Counted from the stretch's first letter, positions 25,635-36,130 are shown. The stretch: DNA of 64,000 nt from Streptomyces tardus (GCF_018101125.2 NZ_JAELVF020000001.1:3282079-3346078); one strand, 5' to 3'. Translations and numbers: made by a program. The notes: a model not told the origin generated them from the sequence alone.

Positions 25635-28013
25635 GTGACCAGACCACGAAGATCCATGAGAGCCAGAACGGCAGCCGCGGTGACCGCCGTTGCCGCGCTG
25701 GGTGCCGCCGCGCTGCTCCCGGCCACCGCCATCGGAGCGCAGGACGAGCAGAAGCAGCAGCCGCACCCCCAGGCGGAGGCCCCCTCGGGCCACGCCGACG
25801 AGCACGTCGAGCACAACCTCGACGGCCCGATGTCCAAGCAGCAGAACGCCCAACGCCGCGCCGCGCTGGAGCGGTTGGCCTCCGGACAGCAGCCGCAGAC
25901 GCGCAACGGTTCGAAGGTGATGAAGCTCGACGACGAGAAGTACGTCGAGATGGAGCAGGTGAAGACGGACAAGATCTTCACCATCCTCATCGAGTTCGGC
26001 GACAAGGTCGACGAGGAGTACGGCGGCGACCCCGGGCCGCTGCACAACGAGATCGAGAAGCCCGACCGGAGCAAGGACAACACCACGCTCTGGCAGGAGG
26101 ACTTCGACCAGAAGCACTTCGAGGACATCTACTTCGGCGACGGCGAGGGTTCGCTGAAGACCTACTACGAGCGGCAGTCCTCCGGTAAGTACACCGTCGA
26201 CGGAACCGTCTCCGACTGGGTCAGGATCGACTGGAACGAGGCCCGCTACGGCAACAACGCCTGTGGCGACAACGTCTGCCCCACCGTGTGGGACGCCGTT
26301 CGCGACGGCGTGAACAAGTGGACCGAGGACCAGAAGGCCGCCGGCAAGACCACGGAGCAGATCCGTGAGGAGCTCGCCGCGTACGACGTCTGGGACCGCT
26401 ACGACCACGACAACGACGGCGACTTCAACGAGCCCGACGGCTACCTCGACCACTTCCAGTTCGTGCACGCCGGCGAGGACGAGTCCGCCGGCGGCGGCGC
26501 GCAGGGCGAGGACGCGATCTGGGCGCACCGCTGGTACGCGTACGGCACCGACCACGGCAAGACCGGCCCCGACTTCAACCGGGCCGGCGGCACCGAGATC
26601 GGCGACACCGGCATCTGGGTGGGCGACTACACCGTCCAGCCGGAGAACGGCGGACTGGGCGTCTTCGCCCACGAGTACGGCCACGACCTCGGCCTGCCCG
26701 ACCTCTACGACACCACCGGCACCGGCGAATCCTCCGTCGCCTACTGGTCGTTGATGTCCTCCGGTTCCTGGCTCGGTCGCGGCGAGGACGCCATCGGCGA
26801 CCACGCCGGCGAGATGACGGCCTGGGACAAGCTCCAGCTCGGCTGGCTGGACTACGAGACCGCCAAGGCGGCCACCAAGTCGACGCACAAGCTTCGCCCG
26901 CAGGCGGAGTCCGGCGCCGCCGAGAAGGGTGGAAAGACCAAGCAGCCGCAGGCGGTTGTCGTCGAACTGCCCGAGAAGGACGTCACCACCACCATCACCG
27001 AGCCGGCCGCCGGCGAGAAGCAGTGGTGGAGCGGCAAGGGCGACGATCTGAAGAACGAGCTGCGCCGCAAGGTCGACCTGACCGACGCCGCCAAGGCCTC
27101 CCTGGACCTCAGGGGCTGGTGGCAGATCGAGGAGGAGTACGACTTCCTCTACACCCAGGTCTCCACCGACGGCGGTGAGAACTGGGAGGCGCTCGACGGC
27201 ACCGCCGACGGCAAGGCCATCCCGCGCGACGCCTCCGACACCCCTGCCCTGCACGGGGATTCGGGCGGCTACACCGACCTCGCCTTCCCGCTGGACGACT
27301 ACGCGGGCAAGGAGATCGACCTCCGCTTCCTGTACCGCACCGACGGCGGTGTCTCCGAACTCGGCTTCGCGGCCGACGAGATCACGCTGACCGCGGACGG
27401 TGAGGAGCTCCTCCGGGACGGTGCCGAGGACGGTGACAACGGCTGGACCGCCACCGGGTTCGAGCGCATCGGTGAGTCGTTCACCAAGGCGTACCCGCAG
27501 TTCTACCTCGCCGAGAATCGGCAGTACGTGGGTTACGACAAGACCCTCAAGACCGGTCCGTACAACTTCGGCGACGTGGCGAACGACCCCAAGAAGGTCG
27601 AGCACTTCCCGTACGCCCAGGGCCTGTTGGTCTGGCTGTGGGACACCTCGCAGGCCGACAACAACGTCGGTGTCCACCCCGGCGAGGGGCTGATCCTCCC
27701 GGTCGACGCGCACGCCAAGCCGGAGAAGTGGTCGAACGGCGAGATCATGCGCAACCGAATCCAGGCGTACGACTCGCCGTTCAGCCTGCGCCCCGGCAAG
27801 AGCTTCGAACTGCACCTCGCCGGTGAGCCGACGAAGATCAAGGGCAAGAAGGCCGCCCCCTTCTTCGACGACCGCAAGGGCACCTACTGGTACGACTCCA
27901 ACCCGACTGCGGGTGTGAAGGTTCCGGACACCAACACCCGAATATCGATCGTCAAGCAGCCCAAGCGCGGGAAGACGATGACGATCAAGGTCGGTCCTTC
28001 CAGTAAGAAATGA
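25635..28013 (+). CDS. secreted M6-family (immune inhibitor A-like) metalloprotease
   Basis: A 792-aa secreted protease. A signal peptide (RRSMRARTAAAVTAVAALGA, cleavage near ATAIGAQ) is followed by a propeptide-like acidic region. The peptidase M6 domain has zinc site H346-EYGH-DLGLPD (HExxHxxGxxD) and the Met-turn-like SYW/LMSSGSW region. The C-terminal third resembles the InhA VEG/MAM-like domain (DLRGWWQIEEEYDFLY, YTDLAFPLDDYAGKEIDLRF). It probably degrades extracellular protein. GTG 25635 has an AGGGAGGAC box 12 nt upstream; ATG 25656 is an alternative. A terminator follows at 28101. Confidence 0.92.
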   Translation: MTRPRRSMRARTAAAVTAVAALGAAALLPATAIGAQDEQKQQPHPQAEAPSGHADEHVEHNLDGPMSKQQNAQRRAALERLASGQQPQTRNGSKVMKLDDEKYVEMEQVKTDKIFTILIEFGDKVDEEYGGDPGPLHNEIEKPDRSKDNTTLWQEDFDQKHFEDIYFGDGEGSLKTYYERQSSGKYTVDGTVSDWVRIDWNEARYGNNACGDNVCPTVWDAVRDGVNKWTEDQKAAGKTTEQIREELAAYDVWDRYDHDNDGDFNEPDGYLDHFQFVHAGEDESAGGGAQGEDAIWAHRWYAYGTDHGKTGPDFNRAGGTEIGDTGIWVGDYTVQPENGGLGVFAHEYGHDLGLPDLYDTTGTGESSVAYWSLMSSGSWLGRGEDAIGDHAGEMTAWDKLQLGWLDYETAKAATKSTHKLRPQAESGAAEKGGKTKQPQAVVVELPEKDVTTTITEPAAGEKQWWSGKGDDLKNELRRKVDLTDAAKASLDLRGWWQIEEEYDFLYTQVSTDGGENWEALDGTADGKAIPRDASDTPALHGDSGGYTDLAFPLDDYAGKEIDLRFLYRTDGGVSELGFAADEITLTADGEELLRDGAEDGDNGWTATGFERIGESFTKAYPQFYLAENRQYVGYDKTLKTGPYNFGDVANDPKKVEHFPYAQGLLVWLWDTSQADNNVGVHPGEGLILPVDAHAKPEKWSNGEIMRNRIQAYDSPFSLRPGKSFELHLAGEPTKIKGKKAAPFFDDRKGTYWYDSNPTAGVKVPDTNTRISIVKQPKRGKTMTIKVGPSSKK

Positions 28014-28100
28014 ACTGCTGGAAAACCTGGCAAATCATGAACAAACGTACGCCGAAAGCCAGTTGATCAACTACTGGTAGTGGATCACGTACACAAAGTG

Positions 28101-28135
28101 AACAGCCGTTGCCCTCTTGGCGGGCAGCGGCTGTT
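28101..28135 (+). terminator. hairpin terminator after the M6 protease
   Basis: 14-bp arms (AACAGCCGTTGCCC at 28101-28114 against 28122-28135, one mismatch) with a 7-nt loop, 88 bp past the protease stop. Confidence 0.75.
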
Positions 28136-28216
28136 CGCGTTTAGATGCGTTCAGCACGACGACCTGAAGAACGCTCATGCTTTACACAAGGAAACCGATC
28201 AAGCAGAACGGGGATC

Positions 28217-28627
28217 ATGAACATGACTGGAGGAGGCTTCGCGCGGCAGCCGGACGGCTCGGTGATCGTCGCGCTGTCGGTGCCGAGACCCTGCGGGCCC
28301 GGTGGCGACAGCGGCGGACAGGTCCGAGTCCTCGTCCACGCGGTGAACCGGCCCCGCGCGCTGACCAGGCTGCGCAACCTCGGCCTGCGGGCCGTCTACC
28401 TGCGAGGAAACACCGATCCGCCCACGCCGGACGAGGTCACGGCCGTACTGCACCACCCGGAGGGGCTGCTCTGGCGCAGCTCGACGCGTCGGGGGCAGGC
28501 CTCGTGGCAGCCGATAGCGGCCCTGCTGCGACCCAGCAGCCACACCCCGGCCGGTCGCGCGAGCAGCCGGGTCGGCCTGGCCCGGCACCCCGTCGCCCAG
28601 GCGGTGCGTCCACGGGCCTGCCGCTGA
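28217..28627 (+). CDS. hypothetical protein
   Basis: A 136-aa protein with good Streptomyces third-position bias, so probably real, but not recognised. It has no membrane helix or signal. It begins MNMTGGGFARQPDGSVIV and contains a beta-rich segment (VRVLVHAVNRPRALTRLRNLGLRAVYLRGN) and an Arg/Ser-rich C-terminus. ATG 28217 or ATG 28223 may start it. It stands alone between the M6 terminator and the convergent pncA. Confidence 0.6.
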   Translation: MNMTGGGFARQPDGSVIVALSVPRPCGPGGDSGGQVRVLVHAVNRPRALTRLRNLGLRAVYLRGNTDPPTPDEVTAVLHHPEGLLWRSSTRRGQASWQPIAALLRPSSHTPAGRASSRVGLARHPVAQAVRPRACR

Positions 28628-29010
28628 GTCGGAGCACAGCCGCCGCCCCGCCCATCGGGGGAGCGGGCGCGGCCCCGGGAGCCGGACCGCGTCGCCGACC
28701 GTCGCCCGTTCCGGCGCCTGCGCGTACCGACTCGGGCCCGTTTCACGCCGGGAGCCCGGCCCGCCCGGCGTCGGCACACCCGCCCGGGGAGCGCGCCCCA
28801 CCGGGCACGCCGGCCACCGGGCACCGGCGCCTGTGTCCCGGCCACCGGCGGGCCGGCCCGCGCGTCCGGGGACAGCGGGGCTCGGCTCGTGACATTCGGG
28901 GACATCAGGGCTCCGGCGTACGGGAGACCGGGCGCAACGGGCTTTGGCCGGCGGCGCTCGGCGCGGGCCGGCTCGGCGCCGCGCGACGGCGGTACGGGCG
29001 TTCCGCCCGG
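28628..29010. other. gene-less stretch between a hypothetical gene and pncA
   Basis: About 383 bp of very GC-rich sequence with short internal repeats of CCGGCCACCGG and GGGCACCGG around 28805-28855. No gene or clear terminator is recognised; frames are Arg/Pro-rich shadows. Confidence 0.45.
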
Positions 29011-29595
29011 TCAGACGACCGGCTGGCCGCTGAGCTCCACCCGGGCCGACCGCAGCTCGGCGAGCGCGCGCTCGGTGGTCTCCTTGGAGACTCCGGCCGT
29101 CAGGTCCAGCAGGACTCTGGTGCGGAAGCCCTCCGCCGCCGAGTCCAGCGCGGTGGCCCGTACGCAGTGGTCGGTGGCGATCCCGACGATGTCGACCTCG
29201 GTGACGTCCCGGGCCCGCAGCCAGTCGCCCAGCCCGACCTCGTGCTCGTCCGAGCCCTCGAAGCCGGAGTACGCGGCGGTGTAGGCGCCCTTGTCGAAGA
29301 CCGCGTCCAGGGCGCCGGAGGTGACGGCCGGGGCGAAGTTCGGGTGGAACCCGACACCCTCGGTGCCGGCGACGCAGTGGCGCGGCCAGGAGGTGACGAA
29401 GTCCGGCTCGTCCGAGAAGTGGTCTCCCGGATCGACGTGGTGGTCTCGCGTCGCGACGACGTGGCGGTATCCGGCCGAGGCGTCCGCCACCAGGTCGGTG
29501 ATGGCCGCGGCCACGTCGGCGCCACCCGTCACCGCGAGGCTGCCGCCCTCGCAGAAGTCGTTCTGCACGTCGACGACGATCAGTGCCCGGTGCAT
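29011..29595 (-). CDS. pncA: nicotinamidase (isochorismatase fold)
   Basis: A 194-aa cysteine hydrolase that deamidates nicotinamide to nicotinate in NAD salvage. The catalytic triad is D9 (ALIVVDVQNDF), K102 (VFDKGAY) and C144 (ATDHCVRATALD); the metal site is DHHVDPGDH (51-59). ATG 29595 follows GAAAGGTG at the right distance; GTG 29604 is less likely. It lies 75 bp downstream of pncB on the same strand, giving a two-gene salvage operon (amidase plus phosphoribosyltransferase). Confidence 0.93.
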   Translation of the reverse strand: MHRALIVVDVQNDFCEGGSLAVTGGADVAAAITDLVADASAGYRHVVATRDHHVDPGDHFSDEPDFVTSWPRHCVAGTEGVGFHPNFAPAVTSGALDAVFDKGAYTAAYSGFEGSDEHEVGLGDWLRARDVTEVDIVGIATDHCVRATALDSAAEGFRTRVLLDLTAGVSKETTERALAELRSARVELSGQPVV

Positions 29596-29670
29596 GTGGC
29601 ACACCTTTCGACAGGGAATGTGAGGCGTTGGTTCGGTGGTGCGGCCCCGGTGCGCCGGCGCCGCGCGCGG

Positions 29671-31020
29671 TCAGGCGTACCGAGTGGGGAGCACGGGCTC
29701 GCCGCGCGAGAGCTGGGCCGCCGACAGCGGCAGCCCGGCCCGCGCCCGCCGGTGCCGCTCGCGCGGCACCTCCAGCGGTTCGCGCGCCAGGACCTCCCCC
29801 GCGCGTACCAGCTCCACGGTCAGCTCCTGCCCCGCCAGCTCGGCGGGAATCTCACCCGTGCCGATGACTTCGGCCGCCGCGGTGCCGTCTCCGTCCAGCT
29901 CCCTGGCGGCCCACTTCACGCCGCCGATCGACAGCTTTCCGCCCATCGACTTCTTGGCGACCGGGCGCAGCGGCGCCGCCGGATCGTCGCTGTCCGCGCG
30001 GGCGACCAGCTTGTACACCATCGAGCAGGTGGGGTGGCCGCTGCCGGTCACCAGCTGGGTGCCGACGCCGTACGCGTCCACCGGCGCGGCGGCGAGCGAG
30101 GCGATCGCGTACTCGTCGAGATCGCTGGTGACCACGATGCGGGTGTCGTGCGCGCCGAGCTCGTCGAGCTGGTGGCGCACCCGGTGGGCGAGCAGCAGCA
30201 GGTCCCCGGAGTCGATCCGCACCGCTCCGAGCTCCGGCCCGGCGACCTCCACCGCGGTGCGGACGGCCTCGGCGACGTCGTAGGTGTCCACCAGCAGCGT
30301 GGTGCCCCTGCCCATCGACGAGACCTGGGCGGTGAAGGCGTCCCGCTCGGTGTCGTGGAGCAGCGTGAAGGCGTGGGCGCTGGTGCCGGAGGTGGGGATG
30401 CCGTAGCGGAAGCCGGCGGCGAGGTCGGAGGTCGCGTCGAAGCCGCCGATGTACGCCGCGCGGGCGGCGGCCACCGCCGACAGCTCGTGGGTGCGCCGGG
30501 CGCCCATCTCGGTCAGCCTGCGGCCCGCTGCCGCGACGGCCATCCGCGAGGCCGCGGCGGCCACCGCGGAGTCGTGGTTGAGGATCGAGAGGATCACCGT
30601 CTCCAGGACCACGCACTCGGCGAAGGTGCCCTCCACCCGCAGCACGGGCGAGCCGGGGAAGTACACCTCGCCCTCGGGGTAGCCGTGAACGGAACCGCTG
30701 AAGCGGTAGCCGGCGAGCCAGTCCAGTGTCGGTTCGTCCACCACGCCCCGCTCGCGCAGGAAGTCCAGCTCCTCGCTGCCGAAGCGGAAGTTGGTCACGG
30801 CGTCCAGCACGCGGCCGGTGCCGGCGAGGACCCCGTACCTGCGGCCCTCGGGCAGCCTGCGGGTGAAGACCTCGAAGGCGGCGCGGCGGTGCGCGGTCCC
30901 GGCCCGCAGTGCGGCCTGGACCATCGTGAGCTCGTAGCGGTCGGTGAAGAGGGCCGTGGAGGGCACGGTGACCGGCAGACCCAGGGGATCAGCAGCGTTC
31001 ATGACGCCATCGTACTCCAT
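29671..31020 (-). CDS. pncB: nicotinate phosphoribosyltransferase
   Basis: A 449-aa enzyme joining nicotinate to PRPP to form nicotinate mononucleotide, with ATP. Family motifs are LFTDRYELTMVQAAL, YFPGSPVLRVEG, GGFDATSDLAAG, GIPTSGTSAHAF, RIDSGDLLLLA, VTSDLDEY and VGTQLVTGSG. The start is ATG 31020 or ATG 31002. The upstream palindrome at 31019-31041 touches the first of these, which argues for repression at the promoter. Divergent from clpS. Confidence 0.94.
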   Translation of the reverse strand: MEYDGVMNAADPLGLPVTVPSTALFTDRYELTMVQAALRAGTAHRRAAFEVFTRRLPEGRRYGVLAGTGRVLDAVTNFRFGSEELDFLRERGVVDEPTLDWLAGYRFSGSVHGYPEGEVYFPGSPVLRVEGTFAECVVLETVILSILNHDSAVAAAASRMAVAAAGRRLTEMGARRTHELSAVAAARAAYIGGFDATSDLAAGFRYGIPTSGTSAHAFTLLHDTERDAFTAQVSSMGRGTTLLVDTYDVAEAVRTAVEVAGPELGAVRIDSGDLLLLAHRVRHQLDELGAHDTRIVVTSDLDEYAIASLAAAPVDAYGVGTQLVTGSGHPTCSMVYKLVARADSDDPAAPLRPVAKKSMGGKLSIGGVKWAARELDGDGTAAAEVIGTGEIPAELAGQELTVELVRAGEVLAREPLEVPRERHRRARAGLPLSAAQLSRGEPVLPTRYA

Positions 31021-31041
31021 ATTTCGTCAGAGTGACGATAT
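31019..31041. promoter_or_regulatory. palindromic operator candidate at pncB
   Basis: ATATTTCGTCAGAGTGACGATAT contains perfect arms TCGTCA (31024-31029) and TGACGA (31033-31038) around GAG, with AT-rich ends. It abuts the pncB start. A GTCA...TGAC palindrome in front of NAD genes fits an NrtR-type repressor site, but that assignment is inference. Confidence 0.55.
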
Positions 31042-31116
31042 CTGCTCGGGTCGTCTGTGCGGTGCAGGTCACAGCTCGTTTGTACTTGGGTACCCGTCAG
31101 GTGGCAGCATGGAGGC

Positions 31117-31416
31117 GTGACCGTACCCATGGAGACCGAACTTCCGGAGACGGCCGAGGCGCCGGAGCCGGTTCCGGAGCCGGACGTCCCGTGGGTGACG
31201 CTCGTGCACAACGACCCGGTCAACCTCATGAGCTACGTCGCCTACGTCTTCCAGAGCTACTTCGGCTACTCCAGGGACAAGGCGCGCGAGCTCATGCTGG
31301 ACGTCCACCACAAGGGCCGCGCCGTCGTCTCCAGTGGCAGCCGCGAGGAAATGGAGCGCGACGTGCAGGCGATGCATGGCTACGGCCTGTGGGCGACCCT
31401 CACGCAGGACCGCTGA
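31117..31416 (+). CDS. clpS: ATP-dependent Clp protease adaptor ClpS
   Basis: A 99-aa adaptor that delivers N-degron substrates to ClpAP/ClpCP. An acidic Glu/Pro-rich N-terminus is followed by the ClpS fold: [21 protein letters not shown], then the substrate-pocket helix and [24 protein letters not shown] 31117 sits after GGAGG; ATG 31129 is possible. The stop overlaps the DUF2017 start (TGATG), the usual actinobacterial pairing. Confidence 0.93.
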   Translation: MTVPMETELPETAEAPEPVPEPDVPWVTLVHNDPVNLMSYVAYVFQSYFGYSRDKARELMLDVHHKGRAVVSSGSREEMERDVQAMHGYGLWATLTQDR

Positions 31417-32012
31417 TGGCGGCGTACTTCGAGCCCTCGGACAGCGTCCCCTCCGGCGCGGCCATCGCGTTGGAGGAGGTGGAGATCTCCATCCTCCGCA
31501 GCCTCACCGTGCAGCTGCTGGAGCTGATCGGCCCCGGCGAGGAGCCCTCGACCGATCCCGACCCGCTGGCGGAGCTGTTCACCGACGGGCCGAGCGAGCC
31601 GCCGGCCGATCCCGCGCTGGCCCGGCTCTTTCCCGACGCCTATGGCGGCCCGGGCGTCCGGGAGACGGAGGAGACCACCGCCGCTTCCGCGGAGTTCCGC
31701 CGGTACACCGAGAACGACCTGCGTGCCCGCAAGCGCGGCGACGGGCTCGCCGTCGTGCGGGCGCTGGACACCCTGGTCCCCGGTCGTGGCGGCGGTGCGG
31801 TGCTCACGCTCGCCCCCGAGCAGTCCCGGCAGTGGCTCGGCACCCTCAACGATCTCCGTCTCACCCTTGCCGCGCGACTGGAAATCTCCGCGGAAGATGA
31901 CGCCGACGGGCTTTTCTCGCTGGCGGACGACGACCCGCGCAAGCCTCTGGTGATGGCGTACCTCTGGCTCGGTGGGCTCCAGGAATCTCTGATCGAGACG
32001 CTCGCGCGCTGA
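31416..32012 (+). CDS. DUF2017 family protein
   Basis: A 198-aa mostly helical protein of the actinobacterial DUF2017 family, almost always next to clpS. It has ALEEVEISILRSLTVQLLELI near 20-40 and a C-terminal DPRKPLVMAYLWLGGLQESLIE. The function is unknown; translational coupling with clpS suggests a link to Clp proteolysis. Confidence 0.88.
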   Translation: MAAYFEPSDSVPSGAAIALEEVEISILRSLTVQLLELIGPGEEPSTDPDPLAELFTDGPSEPPADPALARLFPDAYGGPGVRETEETTAASAEFRRYTENDLRARKRGDGLAVVRALDTLVPGRGGGAVLTLAPEQSRQWLGTLNDLRLTLAARLEISAEDDADGLFSLADDDPRKPLVMAYLWLGGLQESLIETLAR

Positions 32013-32336
32013 GATTTACCTCTGTGCTGGTGCGGCGTCACTCCAAGTGTCTGGTAATCGATATCGCGCAGCGCGCCGTTCACCCTGTTTGAAGGAGTTC
32101 CGGGCGCTGTGACGCGACCGTGATGCAACTGTGAGAGCCGAGGCCTCGCCTGGTGTCGCGCTGCGTGATAGGAAATGCCAATCCGATCATCGTGGGTGGT
32201 TCCGCCGCCGCGGCAGCACGTGTCGGAGTGGGTCGTGGAGCGGGGCCTCGGCTCTGTTTCCGTGTCGTCCGAGTGTGTGGTCGGCATCCTGCCGTTTCCC
32301 CCGTCCCTTCAGCGGAATTCAGAGCCAGAGGTATAC
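32013..32336. other. 5' leader region of the AGCS transporter
   Basis: About 324 bp with lower GC than its surroundings and no gene. A 16-bp stem can form between 32134-32149 and 32240-32255 (one T-G pair), enclosing about 90 nt. It could be a structured leader. I did not find the conserved elements of a glycine riboswitch. No strong RBS is visible just before ATG 32337 (CAGAGGTATACATG). Confidence 0.5.
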
Positions 32337-33908
32337 ATGGCAAACGCAAGCTGGACAGAAACCTTGGACGAGAAGATCAATAGCGTCTTCGAGCCGGTTT
32401 CGAATGTCCTCAACGATGTCGTCTTTTACAGCGTCCCACTCTTCGGAGCAGACTTTCCGTTGATCGTGGGTTGGCTCGTGGTTGCGGGTGTCGTTTTCTC
32501 TCTCTATTTCGGCTTCGCGCAGTTCCGCTATATCCGCGCGGCACTGCGGATCGTGCGTGGTAAGTACGATCAGGTCGACGCACCCGGGGAGGTGAATCAC
32601 TTTCAGGCCCTGACTTCGGCCGTCTCCGGCACGGTGGGTCTCGGCAACATCGCAGGTGTCGCGATCGCGATTTCCATCGGTGGTCCCGGTGCCACCTTCT
32701 GGATGGTCCTGTGCGGCCTCCTCGGGATGGCGACCAAGTTCGTCGAGTGCACCCTGGGCGTGAAATACCGCGAGCTCAATGCGGACGGAACGGTCAACGG
32801 CGGCCCGATGCTGTACCTGAGCAAGGGACTGGCCGAGCGTGGGCTCCCCATGCTGGGCAAGATCCTTGCCGGCCTCTCGGCCGCCATGATCCTTTTCTTC
32901 ACCTTCTTCGGCGGCAACCTCTTCCAGGTGAACCAGTCGCTGGAGCAGCTCGTCTCCGTCACGGGCAAGGAAGACAGCATCTTCAACTCCAGCGGCGGTG
33001 CGCTGTTCTTCGGTGCCGTGCTGGCCGCGCTGGTCGCCGTGGTGCTCATCGGCGGCATGCGCTCCATCGGCGCCGTGACGAGCCGGCTGGTGCCGGCCAT
33101 GGGTCTGCTGTACGTCACCGCCTGTCTCCTGGTCATCTTCTTCAACATCGGCGACGTCCCGAGTGCTGTGAGCACCATCGTCACCGAGGCGTTCAACCCC
33201 GAAGGTGTTGCGGGTGGTCTGGTCGGCGCACTGATCGTCGGCTTCCAGCGAGCGGCCTTCTCCAACGAGGCAGGTGTCGGCTCGGCGCCCATCGCCCACT
33301 CTGCGGTGAAGACCAAGCGCCCGGCGACCGAGGGCCTGGTCGCGATGATCGAGCCGTTCATCGACACCGTCGTGATCTGCACCATGACGGCTCTGACGAT
33401 CATCATCGCCGGTGGTCCGCTCTACGAGCAGGTGCGAGAGACCGCAATCAAGGGCGGCGAGGTGGACGGCAGCACCAGTGCAGGCATCTCGATCACCTCC
33501 GACGCCTTCGACACCGCGCTGAGCTGGTTCCCGTACCTGCTCACCGTGGCGGTGATCCTGTTCGCCTTCTCCACCGTCATCACCTGGAGCTACTACGGCC
33601 TCAAGAGCTGGGGGCACCTGTTCGGTCACAGCCGCACCTCCGAGATGATCTACAAGATCATCTTCTGTGTCATGGTGATCACGGGCGCGCTGCTGTCCCT
33701 CGGCGTGCTCGTGAGCCTGGCGGACGCCACGCTGTTCATGGCGGCTCTCTTCAACATCGTCGGTCTGTACTTCCTGGCACCTGTCGTGAAGAAGGAGCTG
33801 AAGAAGGTCCTCGAGTACGTGCGCCGTCGCGACGCCGGTGACACCGAAGAGGAGATCGAGGCCGACGAGCGTGCCGCCGAGGCAGCCGAGGTCGCGGCCA
33901 AGCAGTGA
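32337..33908 (+). CDS. alanine/glycine:cation symporter (AGCS) family
   Basis: A 523-aa sodium (or proton)-coupled symporter for alanine or glycine with about 11 membrane helices. Family signatures are SAVSGTVGLGNIAGVAIAIS, GPGATFWMVLCGLLGMATKFVECTLG, NGGPMLYLSKGL and AAFSNEAGVGSAPIAHSA. The C-terminal tail is acidic and helical (DTEEEIEADERAAEAAE). Codon use near the start is less GC-rich than in neighbours (ACCTTGG, GTCTTTTAC). It is monocistronic, with a long leader and a terminator at 33967-34010. Confidence 0.93.
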   Translation: MANASWTETLDEKINSVFEPVSNVLNDVVFYSVPLFGADFPLIVGWLVVAGVVFSLYFGFAQFRYIRAALRIVRGKYDQVDAPGEVNHFQALTSAVSGTVGLGNIAGVAIAISIGGPGATFWMVLCGLLGMATKFVECTLGVKYRELNADGTVNGGPMLYLSKGLAERGLPMLGKILAGLSAAMILFFTFFGGNLFQVNQSLEQLVSVTGKEDSIFNSSGGALFFGAVLAALVAVVLIGGMRSIGAVTSRLVPAMGLLYVTACLLVIFFNIGDVPSAVSTIVTEAFNPEGVAGGLVGALIVGFQRAAFSNEAGVGSAPIAHSAVKTKRPATEGLVAMIEPFIDTVVICTMTALTIIIAGGPLYEQVRETAIKGGEVDGSTSAGISITSDAFDTALSWFPYLLTVAVILFAFSTVITWSYYGLKSWGHLFGHSRTSEMIYKIIFCVMVITGALLSLGVLVSLADATLFMAALFNIVGLYFLAPVVKKELKKVLEYVRRRDAGDTEEEIEADERAAEAAEVAAKQ

Positions 33909-33966
33909 CCCGCTCCACGCGGTAACTCGCTCCACCCGCCGTGCGCCGCCGCGCGGCACGGCGACC

Positions 33967-34010
33967 ACGGGCCCGTTGCGCACCTCCGAGGAGGCGCACA
34001 ACGGGCCCGT
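33967..34010 (+). terminator. hairpin terminator after the AGCS gene
   Basis: 21-nt arms (33967-33987 and 33990-34010) built on ACGGGCCCGTTG, two mismatches, 2-nt nominal loop, followed by CTCGTT. It lies 58 bp past the stop. Confidence 0.8.
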
Positions 34011-34099
34011 CTCGTTCCGCGGTACGCCGGGCGTCCACTTGCCGGGACGGAGCGGGGTTGCCGGGGAGCGAGGCGCGTACCCGTCCTATCGTTGCGTAC

Positions 34100-34531
34100 A
34101 TGCTGACCATCACCCGCGAACTGCACGACCGGATCGTCGCCCACGCCCGTGCCGACCACCCCGACGAGGCGTGCGGGGTGGTCGCGGGGCCGGCCGGCCA
34201 GGGCCGCCCCGAACGGTTCGTGCCGATGCTGAACGCCGCGCGTTCGCCGACGTTCTACGAGTTCGACTCCGCCGACCTGCTGAAGCTCTACCGGGAGATG
34301 GACGACCGGGACGAGGAGCCGGCGGTGATCTACCACTCGCACACCGCCACCGAGGCCCACCCCTCGCGCACCGACATCAACCTCGCGAGCGAGCCGGGCG
34401 CCCACTACGTCCTGGTCTCCACCGCCGAGTGCGGCAACGACGAGGGCCCGTTCTCCTTCCGCTCCTTCCGCATCGTGGAGGGCGAAGTCACCGAGGAAGA
34501 GGTCCGGATCGTCGAGGCGTACGAGTCCTGA
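34100..34531 (+). CDS. mec: JAMM/Mov34 metalloprotease, Mec-type (CysO-cysteine peptidase)
   Basis: A 143-aa MPN+ domain protein. The JAMM zinc site is complete: E23 (DEACGVVAG), H79-S-H81, S89 and D92 (HSHTATEAHPSRTD). Mec in Mycobacterium tuberculosis releases cysteine from the carrier CysO-Cys. Here cysO and cysM follow about 300 bp downstream, the same set as in mycobacteria. Because CysO in this window ends in extra residues after Gly-Gly, this protease might also be needed to mature the carrier. Confidence 0.87.
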   Translation: MLTITRELHDRIVAHARADHPDEACGVVAGPAGQGRPERFVPMLNAARSPTFYEFDSADLLKLYREMDDRDEEPAVIYHSHTATEAHPSRTDINLASEPGAHYVLVSTAECGNDEGPFSFRSFRIVEGEVTEEEVRIVEAYES

Positions 34532-34596
34532 GACGGTCCGTCCGCATGCCGATACGCGCTCTTAGTTCGGGGCTCGGGAATCGATACGATGCGTCC

Positions 34597-34692
34597 ATGG
34601 TTATCCACGACGTGAGTTTCGAGGCCCCGGGCAGCATGCTCGTCGCGCGCCTGCACGTCGACCTGTGCCGGCTCTCCAGCGCCATCTGTTGA
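34597..34692 (+). CDS. 31-aa leader peptide upstream of cysO-cysM
   Basis: A short ORF, MVIHDVSFEAPGSML through VDLCRLSSAIC, ending in Cys directly before the stop. It belongs to the streptomycete 'putative leader peptide' type with the conserved end H-VDLCRLSSAIC, seen upstream of sulfur-assimilation genes. Cysteine codons near the end suggest attenuation by ribosome stalling. It lies 148 bp before cysO; a GC-rich hairpin-prone stretch (GGCGGCGGTCCGCCGTGCGGG at 34695 on) follows. Cysteine sensing is inferred from the family and position. Confidence 0.72.
   Translation: MVIHDVSFEAPGSMLVARLHVDLCRLSSAIC

Positions 34693-36130
<1,438 letters not shown>

Noticed and set aside
32013..32336. Glycine riboswitch before the AGCS gene
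   Set aside because: The leader can form a long stem, but the conserved glycine aptamer segments are not present.
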